40,605 nucleotides of DNA. It comes from Verrucomicrobiota bacterium (lineage in GTDB: Bacteria > Verrucomicrobiota > Verrucomicrobiia > JABWAM01). The DNA lies in the NCBI GenBank assembly GCA_013288215.1, contig JABDCI010000006.1, positions 1-40,605 of the forward strand. The letters run 5' to 3'. Below the pieces are notes generated by a model. It was not told the origin of the DNA and ran no database searches. It worked only from the letters and a program-made list of their open reading frames with translations. Positions 31,023 to 39,705 of this stretch are shown piece after piece. Both the position numbers and the translations under genes were made by a program. The number at the start of each line of letters is the position of its first letter. The first letter of the stretch is position 1.

Positions 31023-32869
31023 TTTTTCAGAAGTTTTCGCAGCTCCCATTGATTTTGTTCCAGAATGCCCGCCGCCTGGTCCAACGGTACGTGACGCAGC
31101 TCCGAATAAATACGCGCAGCTCGATCGTGAAGTTTTTCGCAGGTCGGCTCCAGGTTGATCATGAGGTTGCTCTGTACCTTGCCAAGGCGGATCATCGCAA
31201 TCGTCGTCCACATGTTCAAAATCAGTTTCGTTGCGGTCCCCGCCTTCAGACGTGTCGACCCTGCCAGAACTTCCGGTCCGGTGGCAATCTCAAGGCGAAT
31301 GAATTTTTTCCCAGAAAGGCGGAATTCAGCGCGGGGATTAAAGGTCAGAAGGACCGTTTTTGCCTCCCGGGCGTGGGCCTCTTGCAATGCCCCGAGAACA
31401 AAGGGAGTCGATCCGCTTGCTGTGATCCCAATCACGACGTCTTTTGGGCCAATGCCACGATCTTGCATGCTCTGGCATCCTATTTCGGATTCATCTTCGG
31501 CCGATTCCACCGATCGATAAAGGGCTTTCATCCCCCCTGCGATGATCCCCTGAACTTGTTCCGGATCGGATCCGAACGTCGGCGGACATTCGGCAGCGTC
31601 CAGAACGCCCAGCCGGCCGCTCGTGCCTGCGCCGATATAAAATAAATGCCCCCCGCTTTTTAAACTGTCTGTGATCCATGAGGCGACTTTGGAAATGACG
31701 GCAGCATGAGGCCGGATCGCAGGGATTGTTCGCGATTCTTCATCGAGCATCGTTTTCACGAGCATGGGGATGTTTCGGCGATGCAGATCCATGGTGCGGG
31801 GATTACGCTGTTCGGTCAGCGCCTGATCGAGCCTGCGCCCCACGGGAAGAGGATCTTTTTGTTTTGCCATTTTCTCTGGCAAGAATGGATTCGTTCCCCG
31901 CGCCAAGAGCGCGGCTCCAAGGGCGCCTTCGGCACGGCTGACGAACACTTTCGCGCCTCGTATTTTTTTGCGGATCGCACGGCTGAGCATCTTGGCGAAA
32001 CGCGGCTGATGCATGGCGATCCCCTGATTCAATACCACTTGGGGCGCACGCAGCCCGATTTGACGCGCGGCAAGGTCAACCTCATCGCGCAACTGCCGGA
32101 CGGCATCATTTAAAATTTTCTTTGCGAGGGTGTTTGTGGGAAAACGAAAGAGGACGGGCGTCAGCGAGGCAATTTCAGCTTTGGACGCTTCGAGCGACCA
32201 CTGGACCAGATCTTCCAGCGTTGCAAGCATCAGGAATGAAAGAACCGCCTGACCAAGAGGATGGGCATGGGTCTTCTCCTTTTCATCGGCTTTTCTAAAA
32301 ATGGTTCGCAGGAGCTCGCGGCCCATCCAATATCCACTGCCGCCATCGCCACCCACGTGCCCCCACCCGCCCACCTGGGCGGTTCGCCCGCCCTTTTTGG
32401 CGCGCACAATCGAACCTGTTCCACAGATGAGCATGACTCCGTCGGCATTTCCCAGCGCAGCTGCCATGGCGGACTGCGAGTCGTCGCCAACTGTGGCGCG
32501 TGCGCCGGGCCAAGCGCGTTTCACGAGACGCTTCAAGCGCTCTTGGTCGGCGGTTGTGCGGCATCCGGCGACGAAGGCTCCGACGCTAGAAGGGGCGGCA
32601 GTGGAACTCATTCCCGCCGAACTTTTGCGATGCAATTCTTTCCAAATATGGACGATCTTGTCATCCGAGATCAGACGAAGATTGCATGGGCCGCCCTCTG
32701 CCCGGCCTATAAAATGTCCTTTTTCGTCGAGAAGGAGAGCTGTGGTTCGCGTCGCGCCCCCCTCAATGCCAAGAAAGAGATTTCTAGCAACGAGCCTGCT
32801 CTGGGACGAAGGCCGTTTCCTGCGCGTCTTTTTGCCTTTGCGAAAAACTTTCTGTTGCAGAGGAGGCAT
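31019..32869 (-). CDS. murQ: N-acetyl-amino-sugar kinase fused to MurNAc-6-phosphate etherase
   Basis: Encodes 616 residues in two parts. Residues about 30-325 form a BadF/BadG-type (ASKHA) kinase: FLGIEGGATRTTALLLDEKG (phosphate loop), LICGTGSIVRAKKG and GGDGGSGYWMGRELL, as in GlcNAc/MurNAc kinases. Residues about 350-616 are MurQ: GAGTSGRLGVLDAAECPPTFG with the first catalytic glutamate, SVESAEDESEIG with the second, and GITASGSTPFVLGAL (SIS fold). The protein would phosphorylate MurNAc (and perhaps GlcNAc) and then cleave D-lactate to give GlcNAc 6-phosphate. A basic N-terminal 28 residues precede the kinase. Only 25 nt separate it from the divergent metH/metF fusion gene. Confidence 0.93.
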   Translation of the reverse strand: MPPLQQKVFRKGKKTRRKRPSSQSRLVARNLFLGIEGGATRTTALLLDEKGHFIGRAEGGPCNLRLISDDKIVHIWKELHRKSSAGMSSTAAPSSVGAFVAGCRTTADQERLKRLVKRAWPGARATVGDDSQSAMAAALGNADGVMLICGTGSIVRAKKGGRTAQVGGWGHVGGDGGSGYWMGRELLRTIFRKADEKEKTHAHPLGQAVLSFLMLATLEDLVQWSLEASKAEIASLTPVLFRFPTNTLAKKILNDAVRQLRDEVDLAARQIGLRAPQVVLNQGIAMHQPRFAKMLSRAIRKKIRGAKVFVSRAEGALGAALLARGTNPFLPEKMAKQKDPLPVGRRLDQALTEQRNPRTMDLHRRNIPMLVKTMLDEESRTIPAIRPHAAVISKVASWITDSLKSGGHLFYIGAGTSGRLGVLDAAECPPTFGSDPEQVQGIIAGGMKALYRSVESAEDESEIGCQSMQDRGIGPKDVVIGITASGSTPFVLGALQEAHAREAKTVLLTFNPRAEFRLSGKKFIRLEIATGPEVLAGSTRLKAGTATKLILNMWTTIAMIRLGKVQSNLMINLEPTCEKLHDRAARIYSELRHVPLDQAAGILEQNQWELRKLLKK

Positions 32870-32894
32870 CCTGGACAGCTATAGCAGTTTTTTT

Positions 32895-34763
32895 ATGAAC
32901 CTGATAGTCTCTTCGCCCGTGAAGGTGAACATTTTGGAACGGTTGCGCGAGGGCATTCTCGTCGGTGACGGGGCGATGGGAACGCTGCTTCACGAATGCG
33001 GCCTCCTTTTGGATCGTTCCAGTGAAGAAGTTGTCCTCACGCATCCAGAGCTCATTCGAAAGATTCACAAGGATTATTTGGATGCCGGAGCCCAAGTGCT
33101 TGAAACCAATTCTTTCGGCGTCAATCGAGTGAAGCTCTCCCGCCGCGGACTCGAAGACCGTGGAATGGAAATCAACCGGCGCGCCGCTGAAATCGCGGCG
33201 GAAGCGGCCAAAGGCCGTCAGGTCTGGATCGCGGGCTCGGTGGGTCCGCTTGGAATCCGTCTTGAAGAGGCGCAAGCCCAGAAGCTTCCGGTGAACGACA
33301 TTTTCCAGGAACATATTTCCGGTCTCATTTCAGGGGGAGTCGATTTTATCTTCCTCGAAACATTCACGGATGTTGAAGAGATTCGACTTGCACTCAAAGC
33401 TGCTCGTGCGATTTCAAACATCCCCGTTCTATGCTCGCTTTCTTTCACGGAAGACGGGCTCACCCATGGAGGAGTGGCTGCCGGGCAGGCATTTCAAGCC
33501 CTTCAACAAGCTGGAGCGGACATGTTGGGCGCCAATTGTTCTGTCGGCCCGCGGCATCTCTGCTCGGTTTTTGCGCATCACGCCCCCAAATTCAAAGGCG
33601 TGCCGTACGCGGCTTATCCCAATGCAGGCCGCCCCCAATTCATCGATGGTCGCTATTCCTATTCCACCACACCTTCCTATTTTGCCGAATGGGGAATCGA
33701 ATTGGTGCGTCTTGGCGTCCGCCTGATCGGGGGGTGTTGCGGTACGAGGCCGGAACATATCAAGGCGTTGTGCGACACGCTGAAAGCAGCGGATCTTTCG
33801 AAGCCCTCGACGGTCGTCGTGTCGTTTGAGTCCGTCCCGGCCTCCAAAGCGGAAACACCTGAAAGCAAGCGTCTTCCCACGTTGCTCGATATCATCCAAC
33901 AGCGCACCTTGATCGTCACCGAATTTGATTCGCCAAAAACACTCGTCCTCGACACGATGCTGAAGGCGGCGCGTGCGTTGAAGGAAAGCGGCACGGATTT
34001 TATCACCGTCGCCGACAATTCTCTTGCCATTCTGCGAATGAATTGTGTCGTTGCCTCGCACCTTGTGGAACGTGAAACAGGATTGCGCGCGATCGTCCAT
34101 CTCGCTTGCCGCGACCGCAATCTCATTGGCACGCAATCGGAATTAATGGGCATGGATGCGCTTGGATTGGACCACGTGCTCGCCCTGACGGGCGATCCCT
34201 CGAAAGTGGGCGATTCACCCGGCGCGACAAGCGTTTACGATCTTAATTCCATTTCGTTGCTGGAGGGTGTGCGCAACATGAACCAGGGACGGACTTTTTC
34301 AGGACGGGACTTGAAGCGGCCCGCGCGCTTTGTGGCCGGCTGCTCTTTTAATCCGAACGTCAAAAACCTCGACGTTCAAATCAAACGTCTTGAACGCAAG
34401 GTTGCTGCCGGCGCGCAGTTCGTCATGACACAACCCATCTTCAATCGTCATCTTGCAAAGGCCACGCATGATGCAACCCGGGTGTTTGGCCTTCCCGTTC
34501 TTGTGGGCGTCATGCCGCTTCTCAACGCGCGCAACACCGAATTTTTGCACAACGAGGTGCCTGGGATTGTGATTCCCAATGAAGTCCGGGAGCGCATGCG
34601 TGGGAAGGAAAGCAACGAGGGAATCCGGGAAGGTGTTCAAATTGCAAAGGAAATGGCCGCCGACATCCTGAAGCATTTTAAAGGTATCTATCTCATCAGC
34701 CCGCTTACGAAGTATGAGACGACCGCGACATTGGCCCGCGCGATTCGAGATGGAAAACTGTAG
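32895..34763 (+). CDS. Bifunctional homocysteine S-methyltransferase / methylenetetrahydrofolate reductase
   Basis: Encodes 622 residues from ATG 32895; an in-frame upstream start at 32301 would lie antisense to the kinase domain. The N-terminal homocysteine-methyltransferase barrel has GDGAMGTLLHE (about 25-34), ETNSFGVNR, and the zinc cysteines in GANCSVG (Cys215) and GGCCGT (Cys281, Cys282). The C-terminal MetF-type barrel (about 330-615) reduces methylenetetrahydrofolate with a flavin; LALTGDP, AGCSFNPN and FVMTQPIFN are typical. There is no cobalamin-binding or activation domain, so it resembles YitJ rather than full-length MetH. cysS follows after 68 nt. It works in methionine synthesis or recycling in the cytoplasm. 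Confidence 0.93.
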   Translation: MNLIVSSPVKVNILERLREGILVGDGAMGTLLHECGLLLDRSSEEVVLTHPELIRKIHKDYLDAGAQVLETNSFGVNRVKLSRRGLEDRGMEINRRAAEIAAEAAKGRQVWIAGSVGPLGIRLEEAQAQKLPVNDIFQEHISGLISGGVDFIFLETFTDVEEIRLALKAARAISNIPVLCSLSFTEDGLTHGGVAAGQAFQALQQAGADMLGANCSVGPRHLCSVFAHHAPKFKGVPYAAYPNAGRPQFIDGRYSYSTTPSYFAEWGIELVRLGVRLIGGCCGTRPEHIKALCDTLKAADLSKPSTVVVSFESVPASKAETPESKRLPTLLDIIQQRTLIVTEFDSPKTLVLDTMLKAARALKESGTDFITVADNSLAILRMNCVVASHLVERETGLRAIVHLACRDRNLIGTQSELMGMDALGLDHVLALTGDPSKVGDSPGATSVYDLNSISLLEGVRNMNQGRTFSGRDLKRPARFVAGCSFNPNVKNLDVQIKRLERKVAAGAQFVMTQPIFNRHLAKATHDATRVFGLPVLVGVMPLLNARNTEFLHNEVPGIVIPNEVRERMRGKESNEGIREGVQIAKEMAADILKHFKGIYLISPLTKYETTATLARAIRDGKL

Positions 34764-34831
34764 ATGGGGCATGGACGCGGCACGCATAGCTTGTTCCGAT
34801 CGATGCCTTTTGCTGTAATGCTCCGCCTGCA

Positions 34832-36223
34832 ATGGCATTGCGCTTCCACAACACGCTCACCCGCTCTCAAGAAGAATTTCGCCCGCTGGATCCAGCGGGA
34901 CAGAAGGTGCGTCTCTATTGTTGTGGGCCGACGGTCTACAACTATGCGCACATTGGCAATTTGAGGACCATGGTCTTTTTCGACCTCGTTCGGCGCCATC
35001 TCGAAATCCGGGGATTCCACCCTCAGCACGTGATGAACATCACCGACGTGGAGGATAAGATCATCCGGACCGTGCAAGAGAGTGGAGAACCGCTCTCTTT
35101 GCTCACGCGCCGATTTGAAGCAGCTTTCTTCGAGGACCTTGATCTCCTCGGCTGCAAACATCCACATGAATCGCCGCGCGCGACGGAACATATTCCGCAA
35201 ATCATCGCCTTCATTGAGAAGCTTGAAAAGAAAGGCGTTGCTTACAAAACCCAGGACGGCTCCGTTTATTTTTCCATCGAGAAATTTCCATGTTACGGAA
35301 AACTTTCCAGGCTCGACCTCAACCAGCTCAAGCCTGGCGCACGCGTGAGCCAGGACGAGTATGCCAGGGAAACATATGGGGATTTCGCCTTGTGGAAGGC
35401 GCACACGGAACGGGACGGAAACATTTTTTGGGAGAGTCCTTGGGGCCGCGGCCGGCCTGGCTGGCACATTGAATGTTCCTGTATGAGCATGCAGCACCTC
35501 GGAGAAACGATCGACATTCATTGTGGGGGAGAAGACTTGATCTTCCCCCATCACGAAGACGAAATCGCACAAAGTGAGGCGGCTACCGGAAAACCATTCG
35601 TTCGCTATTGGCTCCACAGCGCTCATCTTCTTGTGAATGGAGAAAAGATGTCGAAGACCGCAGGAAATTTTTTCACCCTTCGCGATTTGATCGAAAAAGG
35701 ATTCACGGGACGCGAAATTCGCTATGCGCTTGGGTCCGTTCATTATCGGTTGCCATTGAACTTCACCCTGGAGGGTTTGCATGCGGCACGGCAGGCGCTC
35801 CATCGTTTGGAAGAATGGGCGGATCGGCTTCATGCCTGTTGCGCAAAAACCCAGGCAGCATCTTCCGGCGGTCTCCTGGCTGGTTTCCTGGAAGCCCTGG
35901 ACGATGACCTCAACATCTCCGAGGCATTGGGATCTCTTTTCCAAATTCGTCGCGAAACGAGTGGCCAGATGGATCGAAATGAATTGTCTGCAGGAAAAGC
36001 GGCCGAGCTATGGCAAGATTGGAAACAAATTGAGCAGCTCCTGGGCTTGCCTGACAATCCGGCGCAGGAGGCCCCTGCGGATGTGACCGCCCTTGCCGAA
36101 AAGCGCCTCGCGGCGCGCAAAGCCAAAGATTGGAAACAGTCTGATGAGCTGCGTGTGGAAATTCAAACCAAGGGCTGGACAGTGAAGGATACGCCTGAGG
36201 GCTACAAACTGACGCGTGCCTAG
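34832..36223 (+). CDS. cysS: Cysteinyl-tRNA synthetase
   Basis: Encodes 463 residues, the normal length. Class I motifs: YCCGPTVYNYAHIGN (zinc cysteine near 30, HIGN at 40-43), MNITDVEDKI, GRPGWHIECSCMS, the zinc/adenylate region HCGGEDLIFPHHEDEIAQSEA, and KMSKTAGN as the KMSKS loop. The C-terminal anticodon-binding part includes LEALDDDLNISEAL and KRLAARKAKDWKQSDELR. It charges tRNA-Cys in the cytoplasm. No T-box leader is visible in the 68 nt upstream. A 193-nt gap separates it from mnmE. Confidence 0.97.
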   Translation: MALRFHNTLTRSQEEFRPLDPAGQKVRLYCCGPTVYNYAHIGNLRTMVFFDLVRRHLEIRGFHPQHVMNITDVEDKIIRTVQESGEPLSLLTRRFEAAFFEDLDLLGCKHPHESPRATEHIPQIIAFIEKLEKKGVAYKTQDGSVYFSIEKFPCYGKLSRLDLNQLKPGARVSQDEYARETYGDFALWKAHTERDGNIFWESPWGRGRPGWHIECSCMSMQHLGETIDIHCGGEDLIFPHHEDEIAQSEAATGKPFVRYWLHSAHLLVNGEKMSKTAGNFFTLRDLIEKGFTGREIRYALGSVHYRLPLNFTLEGLHAARQALHRLEEWADRLHACCAKTQAASSGGLLAGFLEALDDDLNISEALGSLFQIRRETSGQMDRNELSAGKAAELWQDWKQIEQLLGLPDNPAQEAPADVTALAEKRLAARKAKDWKQSDELRVEIQTKGWTVKDTPEGYKLTRA

Positions 36224-36416
36224 TTCCCTGAGTCATCCTGGGACGGCGTGTGTGAGAAGAGAGATCTGCTTGCAGAAGAACGGAAAACCGGAGAGATTTC
36301 TCGCTGCCTTCGGGAATGATCCTGATTTTGAAAAGACGCTTGGTTTTAAAACATGCCTGAGGTTCCAGTTCCAGCTTACTTTCTAGAATCCTGACTTTCG
36401 ATTTTTTGTTTTGCCC

Positions 36417-37775
36417 ATGGAAGACACCATTGCCGCTATCATGACACCTGTCGGCATCGGCAGCATTTCCGTGATTCGCATGTCGGGAAAAACCTGCTTG
36501 GAAATCGCCGATCGTATATTCCGTGGACACAAAGGAAAGCCGTCGGAATATGCGACGCATACCCTGCATCATGGTGGAATTCACGAAGGGGACCTTCTCA
36601 TCGACGAAGTGATGCTCGCCGTGATGCGCGCGCCGCATTCCTATACCACTGAGGACGTGGTGGAGATCTCAGCCCATGGGGGGATTGTTTCAGCCAAACT
36701 CATTCTCGATCTTCTGGTCATGCATGGGGCGCGCCTCGCTCAGGCGGGTGAGTTTACACGACGCGCCTTCTTAAACGGACGTCTTGATCTTACCCAGGCC
36801 GAAGCGGTTCTCGACATTATTGAAGCGCAGACAGAAGGCGCCCATACGGCGGCTGTGGCGCAGTTGCAGGGCCATCTCTACCGCAGGCTTACCAAACTTT
36901 ACGAGCATCTTGCGAACACCCTCGCCCACGTCGAGGCGCACATTGATTTTCCTGAAGAGGATATCAAGCCGGAAACGCGCCAGCAATTGGCGAAGCACCT
37001 CAAGGACGCGTCTGACTTTCAGCAAAAACTTCTCAGCACAGCGCGGGACGGACGCGTTTTGCGCGAGGGCGTGCGCACGATCATCGTGGGAAAGCCGAAT
37101 GTTGGCAAATCGAGCCTTCTCAATGCGCTGCTCGGGCATGACCGCGCGATTGTGAGTCCGGAGCCGGGCACCACGCGGGACACGATCGAAGAGATTGTGA
37201 ACATCAATGGATTGCCCCTTCGCATGATCGACACGGCGGGCCTGCGCAACGACGCCAGCGATGTTGAAATGGAAGGAATCAAACGCGCGCGACAGCATCT
37301 CCAGGCGTCGGAGCTTATTCTCCTGGTTCTCGACTGTTCAAAACGCCTCGAAGAAATGGACCGGGAACTTCTCGCGACGTGCCGCGAGAAGCCGATGATC
37401 ATTGTGCTCAACAAAAAGGATTTGCGGCAGATTATCGATGCGGATTATTTGCGAGATTTCACCACATGTTCTATTTCACTTAAGACGGGCGATGGCCTTG
37501 ATCAATTGAAGAAGCTGATCTCCATTCACCTTTGGCAGGGGCGCACGCGCGAATCGTACCGCGAAATTTTCATTAACTCGCGTCACCAGGAAGCGCTGCA
37601 GCATTCGCGCAAGGCGCTCGAAAAGGCGGAGGCTGCGCTTCGCGGCACACAACCCTTTGAAATGGTCGCGGCGGATTTACGTGAAGCGTTGAATGCGCTT
37701 GGTTTGATTACTGGCAGCACTGTTACGGAAGACGTGCTCGACCGGATTTTTAGCACTTTTTGCATTGGAAAGTGA
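36417..37775 (+). CDS. mnmE: tRNA uridine-5-carboxymethylaminomethyl modification GTPase MnmE
   Basis: Encodes 452 residues from ATG 36417; a TTG two codons earlier (36411) is the alternative. The N-terminal folate-binding dimerisation domain has DTIAAIMTPVGIGSISVIRMS and AGEFTRRAFLNGRLDLTQAEA. The inserted G domain has GKPNVGKSSLLNALLG (P-loop), GTTRDTIEE, DTAGLRN and NKKD, and the C-terminus ends in the conserved FCIGK. With MnmG it modifies wobble uridines of certain tRNAs. No mnmG gene is visible here. mnmE commonly lies in replication-origin gene clusters, which is of interest given the origin candidate about 9 kb away. Confidence 0.97.
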   Translation: MEDTIAAIMTPVGIGSISVIRMSGKTCLEIADRIFRGHKGKPSEYATHTLHHGGIHEGDLLIDEVMLAVMRAPHSYTTEDVVEISAHGGIVSAKLILDLLVMHGARLAQAGEFTRRAFLNGRLDLTQAEAVLDIIEAQTEGAHTAAVAQLQGHLYRRLTKLYEHLANTLAHVEAHIDFPEEDIKPETRQQLAKHLKDASDFQQKLLSTARDGRVLREGVRTIIVGKPNVGKSSLLNALLGHDRAIVSPEPGTTRDTIEEIVNINGLPLRMIDTAGLRNDASDVEMEGIKRARQHLQASELILLVLDCSKRLEEMDRELLATCREKPMIIVLNKKDLRQIIDADYLRDFTTCSISLKTGDGLDQLKKLISIHLWQGRTRESYREIFINSRHQEALQHSRKALEKAEAALRGTQPFEMVAADLREALNALGLITGSTVTEDVLDRIFSTFCIGK

Positions 37776-37777
37776 CG

Positions 37778-38107
37778 ATGGACACGAAATCCACCGAGGC
37801 GATTCCTGAAACCAAAAAGCCATTCCCGTGGCCTTTATGCCTTTCTTTTTTGACCCTTGGCGCGAATGTTGGTGTGGAGCTCTGGCTTTGGGCGAGACAG
37901 GACACCATGCTGATGCTGCGTTTCGCGTGGGTTGTCTCCTGCAGCGTGCTGCCTGGATTGGCACTGATCGCGTTCATCGGCAGCCTTGTCCAATTCCGAC
38001 GGCGTTCCATATGCAGTTCGGTTTCCATTCTGGTTTGCATTCTCCTGTTTACGAGCACGATTCTTCTCATTGAAATCGCGGTGCGTGGTGTGCAGGCGCT
38101 CCGTTGA
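37778..38107 (+). CDS. Small membrane protein of unknown function
   Basis: Encodes 109 residues from ATG 37778, two bases after the mnmE stop; an in-frame start at 37760 would overlap mnmE. Three hydrophobic segments are visible: WPLCLSFLTLGANVGVELWLW (about 17-38, counted loosely), a longer one around FAWVVSCSVLPGLALIAFIG, and a C-terminal SVSILVCILLFTSTILLIEI. There is no recognisable domain, and polar residues are mostly at the N-terminus and between the second and third segments. The tight spacing suggests co-transcription with mnmE. It converges on the amino-acid transporter gene, leaving 23 nt. It may be lineage-specific. Confidence 0.65.
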   Translation: MDTKSTEAIPETKKPFPWPLCLSFLTLGANVGVELWLWARQDTMLMLRFAWVVSCSVLPGLALIAFIGSLVQFRRRSICSSVSILVCILLFTSTILLIEIAVRGVQALR

Positions 38108-38130
38108 TTTTCTTTCACAAACTGCCTGCG

Positions 38131-39705
38131 TTAAGACGATGGGGCTTGTCTTTCTGGAGCACGAACTGTCACGCGCCGTTCCCTGGCCAGCTTTTTCTCG
38201 GCGTAGCGGGCCAGCCGCACAAAAGGCAATCCGAGGAGGAAGTAGATTGCTGCTACAATCAATCCTGTGCCGAAATAGTCGTAATAGGTCGAGGCGATCT
38301 GGCCGTAAACCTTGGTGAGCTCGACCATGGTAATCACCGACACAAGTGAAGAGTCCTTCAACAACGAAATAAAATCATTGGTGATGGGAGGGATCACGAG
38401 GCGCATCGCTTGAGGTAAAATGATGTGGCGCAAGGCCTGCGTGCTCCCCATGCCCAATGCGAATGCGGCTTCCATTTGCTGTCTCGGCACCGATAAAATT
38501 CCCGCGCGATAATTTTCCGCCTCATATGCCGCATAGTTAAGCCCAAGACCCAGGACAGCCGCGATGTAAGGCGTGAATTTGATTCCAATCGCGGGCAACG
38601 CGTAAAAAATAAAGAAGAGTTGAATCAATAGCGGCGTGCCACGAATGGCTTCGATGTAGATTCCGGCAAGTCGCGGAAAAGGAGTGGGCGCGTAGAGTTT
38701 TAAGAGCGCGAGTGCGAGGCCAAGAACGACTGCAAGGGCCATTGATAAGAGCGAAATTTCGAGCGTCATGATGGCTCCTCGCCCCAGTAACGGCAGGAAA
38801 CGCGCGTAACGTTCGATCCGCTCGCGCAGCGGCATGTCACGCTGGCTGTTTTTCAAAAAAGTTTCATAGGCGGAGGGGGGATATTGTGGCGTCACGCTGA
38901 CTTTGAGACAGGATGCCATCATGGGATTCCAAAGTTTCCAATCCTCGAGAATGATCCGCAATGTTCCATTTTGTATGATTTGACGAAGCGCGCGATTGAT
39001 TTCGGTGAGCAAAGCCGGGTCCGATTTGCGGACGCCGATGCCGTACTCCATGCGTCCGAATGGTTGGCCGATGAATTTGAGGCGTGGATTAGGTTGGCCG
39101 TAATAAATCGCGATCGGAAGATCCATGAGCACGGCGTCGAGGCGGCCCCGCTCCAAATCGATATAAGGATTCACATCGTCATCATAAGATAACACTTTAA
39201 TTCCCCCGGCTTTTTCCAGGAGGCGCTGGGCGAGTGTGAATTTGAGTGTCCCGACTTTCCGGCCGTGGCAATCCTCAAGGGTTGTGATGTCATGGGTCTT
39301 TTGCCGCACGACGAGCTGTTCGTACGTGATGTAATAGGGATCGGAAAATGCGATTTCGTTTTTGCGATCATCGGTGATTTCGAGTCCGTTGATGATCATG
39401 TCGTAATTGCCGCGATTGAGTCCTGGAATGAGCCCGTCCCATGCGTTTTGGACAAAGACGGGTGTGCGGTGCATTTCGTTGGCGATTGCCTGGACAATGT
39501 CGACTTCATAACCGATCACACGATTCGGATTTTCAGGATCGGCAAAAGCGAAGGGAGCACCACCTTCGGCATCGGCTCCCCAGCGGAGCACGCGATCTGC
39601 GGCCTGGGGCGTCTGGGCGAACGTGGCGATAAAAAAAAGCAGAACAAAAACCCTGATCCTCTGGAGGGATCTTGCGGAAGGAAATGGGAATTCGTTCGTT
39701 CTCAT
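38131..39705 (-). CDS. Polar amino-acid ABC transporter: fused binding protein and permease
   Basis: Encodes 524 residues in two parts. After a signal/anchor segment (RVFVLLFFIATFAQTPQAA, about 18-36) comes a SBP_bac_3 solute-binding domain to about residue 265, with GYEVDIVQAIANEM and GLNRGNYDMIINGLEITDDR. A HisM/GlnP-type permease follows from about 305, with GAIMTLEISLLSMAL, YIEAIRGTPLLIQLFFIFY, the EAA-type loop QQMEAAFALGMGSTQALRHI and NDFISLLKDSSLVSVI. Binding protein and channel are thus tethered, as in some Gram-positive and Gram-negative glutamine systems. It overlaps the ATPase stop by 4 nt (39702-39705). Proximity to glnA suggests glutamine or glutamate as substrate (inference). 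Confidence 0.92.
   Translation of the reverse strand: MRTNEFPFPSARSLQRIRVFVLLFFIATFAQTPQAADRVLRWGADAEGGAPFAFADPENPNRVIGYEVDIVQAIANEMHRTPVFVQNAWDGLIPGLNRGNYDMIINGLEITDDRKNEIAFSDPYYITYEQLVVRQKTHDITTLEDCHGRKVGTLKFTLAQRLLEKAGGIKVLSYDDDVNPYIDLERGRLDAVLMDLPIAIYYGQPNPRLKFIGQPFGRMEYGIGVRKSDPALLTEINRALRQIIQNGTLRIILEDWKLWNPMMASCLKVSVTPQYPPSAYETFLKNSQRDMPLRERIERYARFLPLLGRGAIMTLEISLLSMALAVVLGLALALLKLYAPTPFPRLAGIYIEAIRGTPLLIQLFFIFYALPAIGIKFTPYIAAVLGLGLNYAAYEAENYRAGILSVPRQQMEAAFALGMGSTQALRHIILPQAMRLVIPPITNDFISLLKDSSLVSVITMVELTKVYGQIASTYYDYFGTGLIVAAIYFLLGLPFVRLARYAEKKLARERRVTVRAPERQAPSS

Noticed and set aside
32301..32894. N-terminal extension of the metH/metF fusion protein
   Set aside because: It runs antisense through the kinase domain and yields low-complexity proline/arginine-rich sequence; the family N-terminus begins at 32895.
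34764..34831. T-box leader for cysS
   Set aside because: Only 68 nt are available and no T-box sequence or terminator hairpin is visible.
36224..36416. RNA gene or regulatory element between cysS and mnmE
   Set aside because: 193 nt with only short imperfect pairings; nothing convincing was found.
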